From Sinorhizobium meliloti (lineage in GTDB: Bacteria > Pseudomonadota > Alphaproteobacteria > Rhizobiales > Rhizobiaceae): a stretch of DNA of 64,000 nt. Shown piece by piece: positions 51,553-60,302 of this stretch. The notes beneath the pieces were generated by a model. The model worked only from the letters and a program-made list of their open reading frames with translations, had not been told where the DNA came from and made no database searches. The stretch spans positions 1,116,001-1,180,000 of the forward strand of contig NZ_CP141213.1 of assembly GCF_035610345.1 (NCBI RefSeq). The letters run 5' to 3'. Position 1 is the stretch's first letter; each line of letters starts with the position of its first letter. Both the position numbers and the translations under genes were made by a program.

Positions 51553-53442
51553 CTAAACCTTCAAGGCCCGATCGAACACGCGGGAAAGCCGCTCTGCAAA
51601 GGCGCGGGGATTTTCGGGCTTGTCGCCGTCGAGAACGCGGGCCTGGTCGAGGAGAAGTCTGACCGCGTCCTCCCGGAAGCCCTTGTCCTCCGCGGAGCAG
51701 GCGGCAAGCGCGGCGATCAGGTTATGGCCGGGATTGATCTCGAGGACTGGCTTGGGAGCCCCCTCCATGCGTCCGGCGCCTTGGAGCATTTTCTGGAGCT
51801 GAAGGTCAGGCCCCTGTTCGGGCGCAACAAGGCAGACGGCGCTTTCCGTGAGGCGGTCGGAGGTCCGGACGTCCGAAACCACCTCGCCGAGCGTCTCCCT
51901 CGCGAAGGCCACGAAGTCGGTGACGGCGGCGCCCGCTTCCGTCGAAGCGCCGGCCGCATCGTCCTTTTTGGCGATGGCGGCGAGATCGGCCGCACCCTGG
52001 GTGATCGACTTGAACGGCTTTCCTTCGAAATCGGGAGCGGTCGTCACCCAGAAGCTGTCGACGGGGCATGTCAGGAGCAGCACCTCGATGCCGCGGGCGC
52101 GAAAACCTTCGAGCTGGGGCGACGCCTTCAGCTGGGCGAGGTTGTCGCCGGTCAGGTAGTAGATGGCCGACTGGCCGTCCTTCATCACCTTGACGTAGTC
52201 GCTCAAACCGCGCGGCTTGTCGTCATCCGCGGTCGTGCGGAAGCGCGACAGCGCCAGGAGCTGGCCCCGCCGCTCGAAATCCTCGTAAATGCCCTCCTTG
52301 ATCACGCTGCCGAAGTTTTCCCAGATCTTGGCGAAGGCCTCGGGATCGCTTTCCGCAAGCTTTTCGATGCTGGTCAGCACGCGGTTCGTCAGCCCCTTGC
52401 GGATATTTGCGAGAAGAGGACTTTCCTGAATCATTTCCCGCGAGACGTTGAGCGGCAGGTCCGCCGTGTCGACGAGGCCGCGCACGAAGCGCAGGTATCG
52501 CGGCAGCAGTTCCGCCTCGTCGGTGATGAAGACGCGCTTGACGTAGAGCTTCATCCGGCCCTTGCGATCGGGGTCGAAAAGATCGAACGGCTTCGAGCCG
52601 GGCACGAAGGCAAGCGCGGTATATTCGTGGCGCCCCTCGGCGCGGAAATGAACCGTCAGCGCCGGATCGTCGTACTGCCCGGCAACGCCGCGGTAGAAAT
52701 CGGTATAATCGTCCTTGCTGATCTCGCTTTTCTGCTTCGTCCAGAGCGCCGTGCCGTCTGCTACCTGTGCCGGTTCTGCACCGGGCTTCTCGACGATCGA
52801 GATCGGAACGGGCACGTGACCGGACTGCTCCTTGATGATGCGCTCGACCGTCCAGCGCGAGGTGTAGGTCTTGGCGTCGTCCATCAGATGCAGCGTGATG
52901 CGCGTACCGCGCGACGGCGCGTCCGCGAGATTGACCGCCGAAACCGTGTAGCTGCCCTTGCCGTCGGATGCCCAGTGCCAGGCCTTGTCGGTGCCGGCGC
53001 GGCGAGAAACGACATCGACGTTGTCGGCGACCATGAAGGCCGAATAGAAGCCGACACCGAACTGGCCGATGAGCTGGGCGCCGTCCTTGTTCTGCGCTGC
53101 TTCAACCCGCTCCATGAAGGCACGCGTGCCGGAGCGTGCAATCGTGCCCAGCGATTCGACAAGCTCGTCGCGGCCCATGCCTATGCCGTTGTCCTCGATG
53201 ACCAGGCGGGCATTCTCCTCGTCGAGCGTCAGAGTGATGCGCGAGGCGGGATCGCTGCCGAGGAGCTCGGGGGCGACGATCGCTTCGTAGCGCAGCTTTT
53301 CGCAGGCGTCGGCCGCATTCGAAATCAGCTCGCGGAGAAAGACGTTCTTATCGGAATAGACGGAGTGCACCATCAGGTGCAGCAGCTTCGCCACGTCGGC
53401 TTCGAAGACATGTTTCTCTACGGACGTTTCGACTTCACTCAT
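51553..53442 (-). CDS. htpG: Molecular chaperone HtpG (Hsp90)
   Basis: A 629-residue bacterial Hsp90. The GHKL ATP site is shown by L-R-E-L-I-S-N-A-A-D-A, D-N-G-I-G-M, the lid segment with G-Q-F-G-V-G-F-Y-S-A-F, and G-T-R-I-T-L-H-L; the middle domain has R-V-F-I-T-D and N-V-S-R-E-M-I-Q. Start 53442 gives the usual N-terminus (M-S-E-V-E-T-S-V-E-K); a longer frame to 53829 would read antisense through ackA. Transcribed from the RpoH-type promoter immediately upstream. Confidence 0.97.
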   Translation of the reverse strand: MSEVETSVEKHVFEADVAKLLHLMVHSVYSDKNVFLRELISNAADACEKLRYEAIVAPELLGSDPASRITLTLDEENARLVIEDNGIGMGRDELVESLGTIARSGTRAFMERVEAAQNKDGAQLIGQFGVGFYSAFMVADNVDVVSRRAGTDKAWHWASDGKGSYTVSAVNLADAPSRGTRITLHLMDDAKTYTSRWTVERIIKEQSGHVPVPISIVEKPGAEPAQVADGTALWTKQKSEISKDDYTDFYRGVAGQYDDPALTVHFRAEGRHEYTALAFVPGSKPFDLFDPDRKGRMKLYVKRVFITDEAELLPRYLRFVRGLVDTADLPLNVSREMIQESPLLANIRKGLTNRVLTSIEKLAESDPEAFAKIWENFGSVIKEGIYEDFERRGQLLALSRFRTTADDDKPRGLSDYVKVMKDGQSAIYYLTGDNLAQLKASPQLEGFRARGIEVLLLTCPVDSFWVTTAPDFEGKPFKSITQGAADLAAIAKKDDAAGASTEAGAAVTDFVAFARETLGEVVSDVRTSDRLTESAVCLVAPEQGPDLQLQKMLQGAGRMEGAPKPVLEINPGHNLIAALAACSAEDKGFREDAVRLLLDQARVLDGDKPENPRAFAERLSRVFDRALKV

Positions 53443-53474
53443 TGCGTTTTCGGACCTCGTTGACGTTTGCTCCC

Positions 53475-53505
53475 AATTGGCAAGCCGCGGCCTGAATTTC
53501 AAGGG
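53475..53505 (-). promoter_or_regulatory. RpoH (sigma32)-type heat-shock promoter of htpG
   Basis: On the minus strand CCCTTGAA (-35; core CTTGAA is the complement of 53498-53503) is followed after exactly 17 bases by CCAATT (complement of 53475-53480), 33 bases before the htpG ATG. This matches the alphaproteobacterial RpoH consensus as I recall it (CTTGAA-N17-CCANAT) at all but one or two positions. Confidence 0.8.
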
Positions 53506-53547
53506 TCGTCTTGCGGCAGCCCCGCTTCGGTGCGAAGCTCCTGTCAG

Positions 53548-54720
53548 ATGGAAGCGCTGCTCGTCATCAATGCCGGCTCGTCCAGCCTGAAGTTCCAGAT
53601 ATTCGGGATCGCCACGGCGGGGCTCGATCAGCAGGTTCGTGCGAAACTGGACGGCATCGGAACCCGGCCGCGCCTGAAGGCGACGGCAGCCGACGGCACC
53701 GAGCTCATCGATCGAAGCTTGGACAGGACCGACGTTCGCGACCTTCCCGCGGCCCTTTCGGTCGCACGCGACTGGCTGGCGACGCTTCGCGGCTTCGACC
53801 TCCGTGCGATCGGCCATAGGGTGGTGCATGGCGGTCCGGATTACGTCCGGCCGGTGCTGATCGACACGACGGTGCTCGACCGTCTGTCAAGCTATCAGGA
53901 CCTCGCACCGCTGCACCAGCCCAACAATCTCGCGCCGATCCGGCTCGCTATGGAAATCAAACCCGACGTGCCGCAGGTCGCCTGTTTCGACACGGCCTTC
54001 CATCGAGGGCGCGCCGAGCATACCGATTGCTATGCCCTGCCGCGCGCCTTCTATGAGCAGGGTGTGCGGCGCTATGGCTTTCATGGGATTTCCTATGAAT
54101 ATATCGCCGGTCGACTGCGCGAGGTGGCGCCGGAGGTCGCCCGCGGCCGGGTGATCGTCGCCCATCTCGGCAGCGGCGCGTCGATGTGCGCGCTGGACGA
54201 CGGACGCAGCGTCGAGACGACGATGGGTTTTACCGCACTTGACGGGCTGCCGATGGGCACGCGGCCGGGCCAATTGGATCCCGGCGTCGTTCTCCACCTG
54301 CTCCGGGACATGAGTGCACAAGCTGTGTCGGACCTGCTCTACCATCGGTCCGGCCTGAAAGGTCTCTCCGGCATATCGAACGACATGCGCGAGCTTCTGG
54401 AGAGCGAGGACCCGCGCGCTTCCTTCGCGATAGACCATTTCGTGCACCGCTGCGCGCTCAACGCCGGCATGCTGGCCGCAGCCTTGGGAGGCCTCGACGC
54501 CTTTGTCTTTACCGCCGGTATCGGCGAAAACGCGGCGCCGATCCGGGCCCGTATTTCCGAAGGCCTGGCCTGGCTCGGCGCGCAGCTCGATCCGGCCGCA
54601 AACGATGCAGATGCCTCGGTCATCTCGGAGGCAGGAAGCCGCGTCGCGCTCCACGTCATGCCCACCGACGAGGAGCTGATGATCGCCCGCCATACGCTTG
54701 CGCTCATCCGTGCTCCTTGA
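53548..54720 (+). CDS. ackA: Acetate kinase
   Basis: A 390-residue ASKHA-fold kinase interconverting acetyl phosphate and acetate. It has [12 protein letters not shown] at the N-terminus, [23 protein letters not shown] and F-T-A-G-I-G-E-N at the C-terminus. The start at 53548 gives the proper N-terminus, with an open frame upstream that overlaps the htpG promoter. No pta or phosphoketolase gene is adjacent, so it stands alone here, divergent from htpG. Confidence 0.95.
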   Translation: MEALLVINAGSSSLKFQIFGIATAGLDQQVRAKLDGIGTRPRLKATAADGTELIDRSLDRTDVRDLPAALSVARDWLATLRGFDLRAIGHRVVHGGPDYVRPVLIDTTVLDRLSSYQDLAPLHQPNNLAPIRLAMEIKPDVPQVACFDTAFHRGRAEHTDCYALPRAFYEQGVRRYGFHGISYEYIAGRLREVAPEVARGRVIVAHLGSGASMCALDDGRSVETTMGFTALDGLPMGTRPGQLDPGVVLHLLRDMSAQAVSDLLYHRSGLKGLSGISNDMRELLESEDPRASFAIDHFVHRCALNAGMLAAALGGLDAFVFTAGIGENAAPIRARISEGLAWLGAQLDPAANDADASVISEAGSRVALHVMPTDEELMIARHTLALIRAP

Positions 54721-54819
54721 AGAGCCGGCCCGAAATCTTGTCGTTCCGACAGCTCCCCTCCCAATACGGAACGCTTCTACATGTGGCATGCTTCGGCTGA
54801 AGCGTGACCCGTGCCGCAA

Positions 54820-54860
54820 ATCGTCTCCCCCCTTGTGGGGGGAGATGGCCGGCAGGCCAG
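54820..54860. repeat. Rhizobiales intergenic hairpin repeat
   Basis: TCTCCCCCC-TTGT-GGGGGGAGA (54824-54845) is a perfect 9-bp stem, followed directly by TGGCC-GGCA-GGCCA (54846-54859). Sequences of this CTCCCC...GGGGAGATGGCCGGCAGGCC type recur between genes in many rhizobial genomes. It lies between convergent ackA and gabD and could also terminate both. Confidence 0.7.
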
Positions 54861-54904
54861 AGGGGCGTCTCGGGGGGCGTCGCGGCGGTCGGCAGGCACC
54901 CCGG

Positions 54905-56380
54905 TCAGATGTTGCCCATGCAGAGATATTTCATCTCGAGATAGTCCTCGAGTCCGTGGCGGGAGCCTTCCCGGCCGATGCCGGATTGCTTGATGCCGCC
55001 GAAGGGAGCGGCCTCAGAAGACATGCGGCCCGTATTGATGCCGACCATGCCGTACTCCAGAGCCTCGGCGACATGCCAGACCCGCTTGAGGTTCTCGGCG
55101 TAGAAATAGGCCGCGAGACCGTAGATCGTATCGTTCGCCTCGGCCACCACCTGTTCGGCGGTCTCGAAGCGGATGATCGGGGCGATCGGCCCGAATGTCT
55201 CTTCCTGGGCGATGCGCATGTCGTGCGAGATGCCGGTAAGCACCGTCGGTTCGAAGAAGGTGCCGGTCGTTCCGATCCGGCTGCCGCCCGAGCGCACTTG
55301 CGCTCCCTTGGCTACCGCGTCGGCCACATGCGCTTCGATCTTGTCGATCGCGTGGACGTCGATCATCGGACCGATGGCGACGTCGGGAGCAAAACCGTCA
55401 CCGACCGTGAGTTCGCGCACGCGGGCGACGAACTTGTCGGCAAACGCGTCATGCACCGCGGATTGCACATAGATGCGGTTCGCCGAAACGCAGGTCTGGC
55501 CGGCATTGCGGAATTTCGCCTGGAGCGCGCCGTCCACCGCCTCGTCGATATCGGCGTCGTCGAAGACGATGAACGGGGCGTTGCCGCCGAGCTCGAGGCT
55601 TACCTTCTTGATCTGGTCGGAGCATTGCCGCATCAGGAGCCTTCCGACCTCCGTCGATCCGGTGAAGCTGATCTTGCGAACTTTGGGATTGCTGCAGAGT
55701 TCGCGCCCGATCGGGGCGCCTTCGGAGGCGTAGAGAAGATTGAGCACGCCTTCGGGAAAGCCCGCCTTCTCGGCAAGCGCGAACATCGCGCCGGCCACCA
55801 GCGGCGTCTGTTCGGCGGGCTTCAGGACGATCGTGCAGCCGGCGGCAAGCGCCGGGGAAATCTTGCGCGCGACCATCGAAGCCGGGAAATTCCAGGGCGT
55901 GATCGTGCCGACCACGCCGACCGGCTGCTTGATCACGAGCATACGCCGATCGTTGGCGGGTGCCGGGAAGGTCTCGCCGTAGACGCGCTTGGCTTCCTCC
56001 GCGTACCATTCGACATAGGATGCGGCGTGCAGGACTTCGCCCTTTGCCTCGCCGACGGGCTTGCCCATTTCGGCAGTCAGGATAGAGGCGAGGTCGTCGG
56101 CATGCTCGACGAGCAGGTCGTGCCAGCGGCGCAGGATGATGCTGCGATCCTTGGCCGGCTTGCCGGCCCACAGAGGCTGGGCGAGGGCGGCCGCGTCGAT
56201 AGCCGCGCGTGCGTCATCGATTCCCATGTCCGGAAGCGTCGCGAGCAGTTCGCCGGTCGATGGGTTGGAAACATCGAAGGTGGGGCCGGCCGGCTGTCTG
56301 GAAGACCGCGTGACTTCGTCGAGGGAGGCGAAGACCTTCGGTCGCCGGATGTGTCTGGTGAGTGCGGGCGTCAGGGCCAT
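54905..56380 (-). CDS. gabD: Succinate/glutarate-semialdehyde dehydrogenase
   Basis: A 491-residue aldehyde dehydrogenase. It has P-W-N-F-P-A near the NAD site, F-T-G-S-T-E-V-G, the general base in S-L-E-L-G-G-N-A-P, and the nucleophilic Cys in R-N-A-G-Q-T-C-V-S-A-N-R. C-terminal P-F-G-G-I-K-Q-S-G-I-G-R-E-G-S fits the GabD branch. It oxidises succinate semialdehyde (from GABA) or glutarate semialdehyde (from 5-aminovalerate); the second would supply the glutarate pathway at 49108. The 115-base gap to gabT holds a GCCTGCG-GCGAC-CGCAGGC hairpin (56399-56417). Confidence 0.93.
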   Translation of the reverse strand: MALTPALTRHIRRPKVFASLDEVTRSSRQPAGPTFDVSNPSTGELLATLPDMGIDDARAAIDAAALAQPLWAGKPAKDRSIILRRWHDLLVEHADDLASILTAEMGKPVGEAKGEVLHAASYVEWYAEEAKRVYGETFPAPANDRRMLVIKQPVGVVGTITPWNFPASMVARKISPALAAGCTIVLKPAEQTPLVAGAMFALAEKAGFPEGVLNLLYASEGAPIGRELCSNPKVRKISFTGSTEVGRLLMRQCSDQIKKVSLELGGNAPFIVFDDADIDEAVDGALQAKFRNAGQTCVSANRIYVQSAVHDAFADKFVARVRELTVGDGFAPDVAIGPMIDVHAIDKIEAHVADAVAKGAQVRSGGSRIGTTGTFFEPTVLTGISHDMRIAQEETFGPIAPIIRFETAEQVVAEANDTIYGLAAYFYAENLKRVWHVAEALEYGMVGINTGRMSSEAAPFGGIKQSGIGREGSRHGLEDYLEMKYLCMGNI

Positions 56381-56495
56381 GGGGCGTCCTCCCGCGATGC
56401 CTGCGGCGACCGCAGGCTTCGCTTCTATTCCTTGTGAGGGCGCGGATCGTGCGCCCCGGCATGGGCGACCGCGATAGCGGCCGGTCCGGCAGCCG

Positions 56496-57764
56496 TCAAC
56501 CGCGTGCTTCGAGGATCGATGCCTCGATAATGTCGAGGGCTTCTGCGAAGACCTCGTCCTGGATCGTTATCGGCGCCAGGAAGCGGATGACATTGCCATG
56601 GACGCCGCAGGTCAGCAGGATCAGCCCCTTTTCGAGGGCAAGGAGGCGGACCTTGTTTGCGAATTCGGCGCTTGGCAGGTTCGTCCTCACGTCGTTGAAT
56701 TCGACGGCGTTCATGAAGCCGGGTCCGCGGATGTCGACGATTTCCGGTGCTTTCTCGCGGATGGCCGCAAGGCGCTGCTTCAGCCGGTTGCCGAGCTGGT
56801 TCGCCCGCTCGCACAGGTTCTCCTCGGCAATCACGTCGAGGACCGCATGCGCGGCGGCGATGCCGAGCGGATTGCCGCCATAGGTCCCGCCGAGGCCGCC
56901 CGGCCCGGGCGCGTCCATGATCTCGGCTCGGCCGGTGACGGCCGCAAGCGGGAAGCCGCCGGCGAGGCTCTTCGCCATCGTCGTCAGATCCGGCGCGACA
57001 CCGTGATGTTCCATGGCGAAGAGCTTGCCGGTGCGGGCAAAGCCGGTCTGCACCTCGTCGGCGATCAGCAGGATGCCGTGCTGGTCGCAGATCTCGCGAA
57101 GCGCCTTCATGAAGGCGGTCGGGACCGGGTAGAAGCCGCCTTCTCCCTGAACCGGCTCGATGATGATCGCCGCGACACGGGCCGGATCGACATCGGCCGC
57201 GAAGAGCTTCTTCAGCGCCGAAAGCGACTGCTCGACAGTCACGCCGTGAAGCTCGATCGGGAAGGGGGCGTGGAAGACGTCTGCCGGCATCGCGCCGAAA
57301 CCGACCTTGTACGGGACGACCTTGCCCGTCAGCGCCATGCCCATGAAGGTGCGGCCGTGGAAACCGCCCCCGAAGGCGACAACCGCCTGGCGGCCCGTCG
57401 CGGCGCGCGCGATCTTGACGGCGTTCTCGACGGCTTCCGCGCCGGTCGTGACGAAGATGGTCTTCTTCGCGAACTCGCCTGGCACGATCGCGTTCAGGCG
57501 CTCCGCGAGATGCACGTAGTTTTCATAGGGCACCACCTGGTGGCAGGTGTGGGTGAAGCGATCGAGCTGCGCCTTGACGGCAGCGATCACCTTCGGGTGG
57601 CGGTGGCCGGTATTGACCACGGCGATGCCGGCGGCAAAGTCGATGTAGCGGTTGCCTTCCTTGTCGAAGATCTCCGCGTTTTCCGCGCGCTCGGCATAGA
57701 CCTGCGTGGTCATTCCGACACCGCGGGAGATGGCTGCATTCTTGCGATCTGTGAGGCTCGTCAT
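56496..57764 (-). CDS. gabT: 4-Aminobutyrate / 5-aminovalerate aminotransferase
   Basis: A 422-residue class III PLP aminotransferase. PLP is bound by the Lys in T-M-A-K-S-L-A-G-G-F-P-L, with I-A-D-E-V-Q-T-G-F-A-R-T-G upstream and G-A-E-A-V-E-N-A-V-K for the phosphate. G-T-Y-G-G-N-P-L matches the GabT group. The start at 57764 (M-T-S-L-T-D-R-K-N-A-A) is standard; a longer frame to 57998 crosses the regulatory region. First gene of gabT-gabD, divergent from the MerR-XRE-cupin regulator. Confidence 0.93.
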   Translation of the reverse strand: MTSLTDRKNAAISRGVGMTTQVYAERAENAEIFDKEGNRYIDFAAGIAVVNTGHRHPKVIAAVKAQLDRFTHTCHQVVPYENYVHLAERLNAIVPGEFAKKTIFVTTGAEAVENAVKIARAATGRQAVVAFGGGFHGRTFMGMALTGKVVPYKVGFGAMPADVFHAPFPIELHGVTVEQSLSALKKLFAADVDPARVAAIIIEPVQGEGGFYPVPTAFMKALREICDQHGILLIADEVQTGFARTGKLFAMEHHGVAPDLTTMAKSLAGGFPLAAVTGRAEIMDAPGPGGLGGTYGGNPLGIAAAHAVLDVIAEENLCERANQLGNRLKQRLAAIREKAPEIVDIRGPGFMNAVEFNDVRTNLPSAEFANKVRLLALEKGLILLTCGVHGNVIRFLAPITIQDEVFAEALDIIEASILEARG

Positions 57765-57793
57765 CGTTGTCGTCCTGGTCGAGAGGGAATATA

Positions 57794-57862
57794 TTGCATT
57801 TTTTCTGCAACTTTTCTCAGGAAGAGGTACATTTTTCAGGATGGATTGCAAATCAAATTTGC
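57794..57862. promoter_or_regulatory. Two inverted repeats in the gabT/regulator divergent promoter
   Basis: TTGCA-N7-TGCAA (57794-57810) and GCAAAT-CAA-ATTTGC (57848-57862) share the TTGCA(AA) half-site and lie in the only AT-rich part of the 214-base divergent region. They are candidate binding sites for the regulator encoded at 57979. Confidence 0.5.
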
Positions 57863-57978
57863 TGATCGAGACAACACCCGGATTGATGGGCGCTTCTTGT
57901 GCAGCCGCCGCGCTCGCGGCTAGATAGCCGCCAGCGATCGGCGGCACGGATCCGGCACGGTGATGAGGATATGAATTG

Positions 57979-58809
57979 ATGGGCGGTATTGGCACCATTC
58001 GCTACAAGGTTGCCGAGGCGGCAAGGCTAGCGGGCGTGTCCGCTTCGACGCTCAGGCTTTGGGAAACGCAAGGTCTCGTCGTGCCGGAGCGTTCGGTGAC
58101 GGGGCATAGACAATATACCGATGCCGATCTCGCCCGGCTGAAGCGCATTTCCTGGTTCCGCTCCGAACGCGGCCTCAACCCCGCAGCGATCAGGGAGGCT
58201 CTGGAGGCTGAAAGCGCCTTTACCGAAGACGAAAATGGCTCCGCCACGCCGACCGACGACAATGGCGACCTGCAGGTCGGGCGGAAGCTGCGCAGTCTGA
58301 GACATGCCGCAGGCAAGACGCTGGAGCAGGTGGCCGGCGACATCGGCATCGCCGCATCCGTGCTCTCGACCCTGGAGCGGACGTCGCAGGGCGTCTCCGT
58401 CGCCGTTCTGCACAACCTCGCCGAATATTTCGGAACCACCGTATCGAGCCTCTCCGGCGAAGGTGAGACAAGAGCGCGGGCGCTCGTGCGGGCCGGCGAA
58501 TGGCGCAACTGGCCGCGCACGACACCGGGGGTGACGGTGCAGTTGCTGGCCGAAGGCAAGAACCAGATGGATTGCCATCGCTTCGTTCTGGCACCAGGCG
58601 CCTCAAGCGAGGGCGCCTACCGGCATGAGGGGGAGGAATTCGTCTACGTTCTTTCCGGACGCGTGGAGTTCGTGCTGGATTCGGATCAGTTCTACGATCT
58701 CCACCCGGGCGACTCCCTTTATTTCGAGAGCCGCCGCCGCCATGCCTGGTCGAACAGGCACGACGGCGAAACCGTGTTGTTGTGGATCAATACGCCGCCG
58801 ACGTTTTGA
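57979..58809 (+). CDS. Three-domain transcriptional regulator: MerR HTH + XRE HTH + cupin
   Basis: A 276-residue regulator with two different DNA-binding domains. Residues about 7-75 are MerR-like (Y-K-V-A-E-A-A-R-L-A-G-V-S-A-S-T-L-R-L-W-E). Residues about 97-155 are a Cro/C1 HTH (V-G-R-K-L-R-S-L-R-H-A-A-G-K-T-L-E-Q-V-A-G). Residues about 195-270 are a cupin sensor (H-E-G-E-E-F-V-Y-V-L-S-G-R-V-E-F, D-L-H-P-G-D-S-L-Y-F). XRE-cupin (PuuR/SutR type) regulators control amine catabolism; the added MerR module is unusual. Start ATG at 57979 follows GAGGAT. Divergent from gabT, so it probably controls GABA/aminovalerate use. Confidence 0.9.
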   Translation: MGGIGTIRYKVAEAARLAGVSASTLRLWETQGLVVPERSVTGHRQYTDADLARLKRISWFRSERGLNPAAIREALEAESAFTEDENGSATPTDDNGDLQVGRKLRSLRHAAGKTLEQVAGDIGIAASVLSTLERTSQGVSVAVLHNLAEYFGTTVSSLSGEGETRARALVRAGEWRNWPRTTPGVTVQLLAEGKNQMDCHRFVLAPGASSEGAYRHEGEEFVYVLSGRVEFVLDSDQFYDLHPGDSLYFESRRRHAWSNRHDGETVLLWINTPPTF

Positions 58810-59152
58810 TAGAAGACATCGGCACTTACAGCGTGAAAATAATTCAGATGTTTATGTGCTGACAGATGTATTCCGACGTAATGAGTCGGGCCGCTGCCAA
58901 CCACAACGCCTACTCAATCGCGCCGACGCTGAATATTGCGCGCAAGACACACTCCCGGCGTCTTGGGGATCGGCCGACTATGTTGATGAAGGGCGGAACA
59001 AAGTTTGGCCCGATTCCCCCGTTCAGCCTCGAACAGTTCTTTAGCCTGCCCGACTGCTTGCTTCCGTCGCCAAGCGTTCAACGAACCTGATTGCAGACGA
59101 TGCACCTGTTTGCGATTCGACGGAAGAAAGCTCGAACGGAGAGGGAGTGTTG
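58810..59152. other. Noncoding region before the polysaccharide cluster
   Basis: About 340 bases. The first 60 are AT-rich (around GAAAATAATTCAGATG at 58829-58851). Short frames through the rest have no ribosome binding site or domain. I see no terminator after the regulator; the promoter of the acyltransferase gene is presumably here but not identifiable by eye. Confidence 0.5.
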
Positions 59153-60286
59153 ATGCAGATGGTGCGCGACCAGCAGCTGGACGGCCTGAGAGCCGTAGCG
59201 GTCACAATGGTGCTCTACGCGCATTTCTTCGCGGCTGATGGATCCCATTGGGGCCATCTCGGCGTTCGGCTGTTTTTCGTATTGAGCGGCTTCCTGATAA
59301 CGCGCCTGCTGCTCGATGCGCGCGACGCTGCCCGTTTCGAGCCGGCGACGGCACTCAAATCCTTCTACGCGCGCCGCGCACTTCGCATCTTACCCCCTTA
59401 CTTCGCCGTCCTCGCCGCCGTCTTTTTCCTTGATCTGGAACGATCGAAGGAGGTCATGGCGTGGCACGCCCTCTATCTGTCCAATTTCTGGTACGCGCTG
59501 CAGAACGAATGGACGCCGTGGGTTCTCTGTCATACGTGGAGTCTGAGCATCGAGGAGCAGTTCTACCTCGTATGGCCATTGATCGTGCTGCTCGTGCCGC
59601 GCCGGTCGGTTGCCGGGGTTTGCATCGGCGTTATCGTTTGCTCGCTCGCCTACCGCTTTTACTGGCCGCTCACCGGTACTCCATCACTCGCGCGGGACCT
59701 TTTGCCGCCGGCGTCGATGGATGCGCTGGCCGTGGGCGCGCTGCTCGCCGCCCGCCCATCCTGGCGAGTCGGTTGGCCGGCATGGGCAAAACTGAGCTGG
59801 ATGCCGCTTTCGCTCGCTTCGCTCGTCCTCGTGTGGTCGAAGCCGGTTGCCATGTCACCGGTCGTCGCGTGGTTCGCCTGGATTGGCCTGGAGGTCCTCC
59901 CGCTCCTGCCGCTCGCCATGCTGGTCGGCGGCTGTTCGAAGGGGATCGGCGGGCTCGCCGGTCGGCTCGTCGCGCTTTCGCCTTTGGCGGCGCTCGGCCG
60001 GATCAGCTATGGCGTCTATCTTTTCCACGCGGTCGTGCTGGCCCTGGTCGTTCAAGCGCAGCCTTTCATCCCGGTCAATGTCTCGGATCAGGGGGCAGGG
60101 CGGTTCGTCGTTGCGGGCTCCCTGACCCTGATGCTCGCCTCGGTTTCCTGGCTGTTCTTCGAAAAGCCGCTCAACGGGCTGAAGCGGCACTTTTCCTATA
60201 TTCGTTCCGACGGCGGAGCCGGGGCGGCAGTCGCTATCCCTGGCGCCGGTCGTGACGAAGCCCTGCAGCCCCAGAACCTTCGATAA
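59153..60286 (+). CDS. Acyltransferase 3 family membrane protein (polysaccharide O-acyltransferase)
   Basis: A 377-residue integral membrane protein with about ten helices, starting Q-Q-L-D-G-L-R-A-V-A-V and continuing L-F-F-V-L-S-G-F-L-I-T-R, the OafA/ExoZ-type acyltransferase-3 signature with the catalytic His in L-Y-A-H-F-F-A. The central T-W-S-L-S-I-E-E-Q-F-Y-L-V-W-P motif is highly characteristic. Start 59153 has GGAGAGGGAG; GTG and TTG codons just upstream are weaker. It probably O-acylates the polymer or intermediate made by the next two genes. Confidence 0.9.
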   Translation: MQMVRDQQLDGLRAVAVTMVLYAHFFAADGSHWGHLGVRLFFVLSGFLITRLLLDARDAARFEPATALKSFYARRALRILPPYFAVLAAVFFLDLERSKEVMAWHALYLSNFWYALQNEWTPWVLCHTWSLSIEEQFYLVWPLIVLLVPRRSVAGVCIGVIVCSLAYRFYWPLTGTPSLARDLLPPASMDALAVGALLAARPSWRVGWPAWAKLSWMPLSLASLVLVWSKPVAMSPVVAWFAWIGLEVLPLLPLAMLVGGCSKGIGGLAGRLVALSPLAALGRISYGVYLFHAVVLALVVQAQPFIPVNVSDQGAGRFVVAGSLTLMLASVSWLFFEKPLNGLKRHFSYIRSDGGAGAAVAIPGAGRDEALQPQNLR

Positions 60287-60302
60287 GCTCACGAGCCGAA
60301 CC

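Noticed and set aside
51259..53463. 734-codon plus-strand frame antisense to htpG
   Set aside because: It begins inside the CoA-transferase gene in another frame and runs antisense to a full-length Hsp90.
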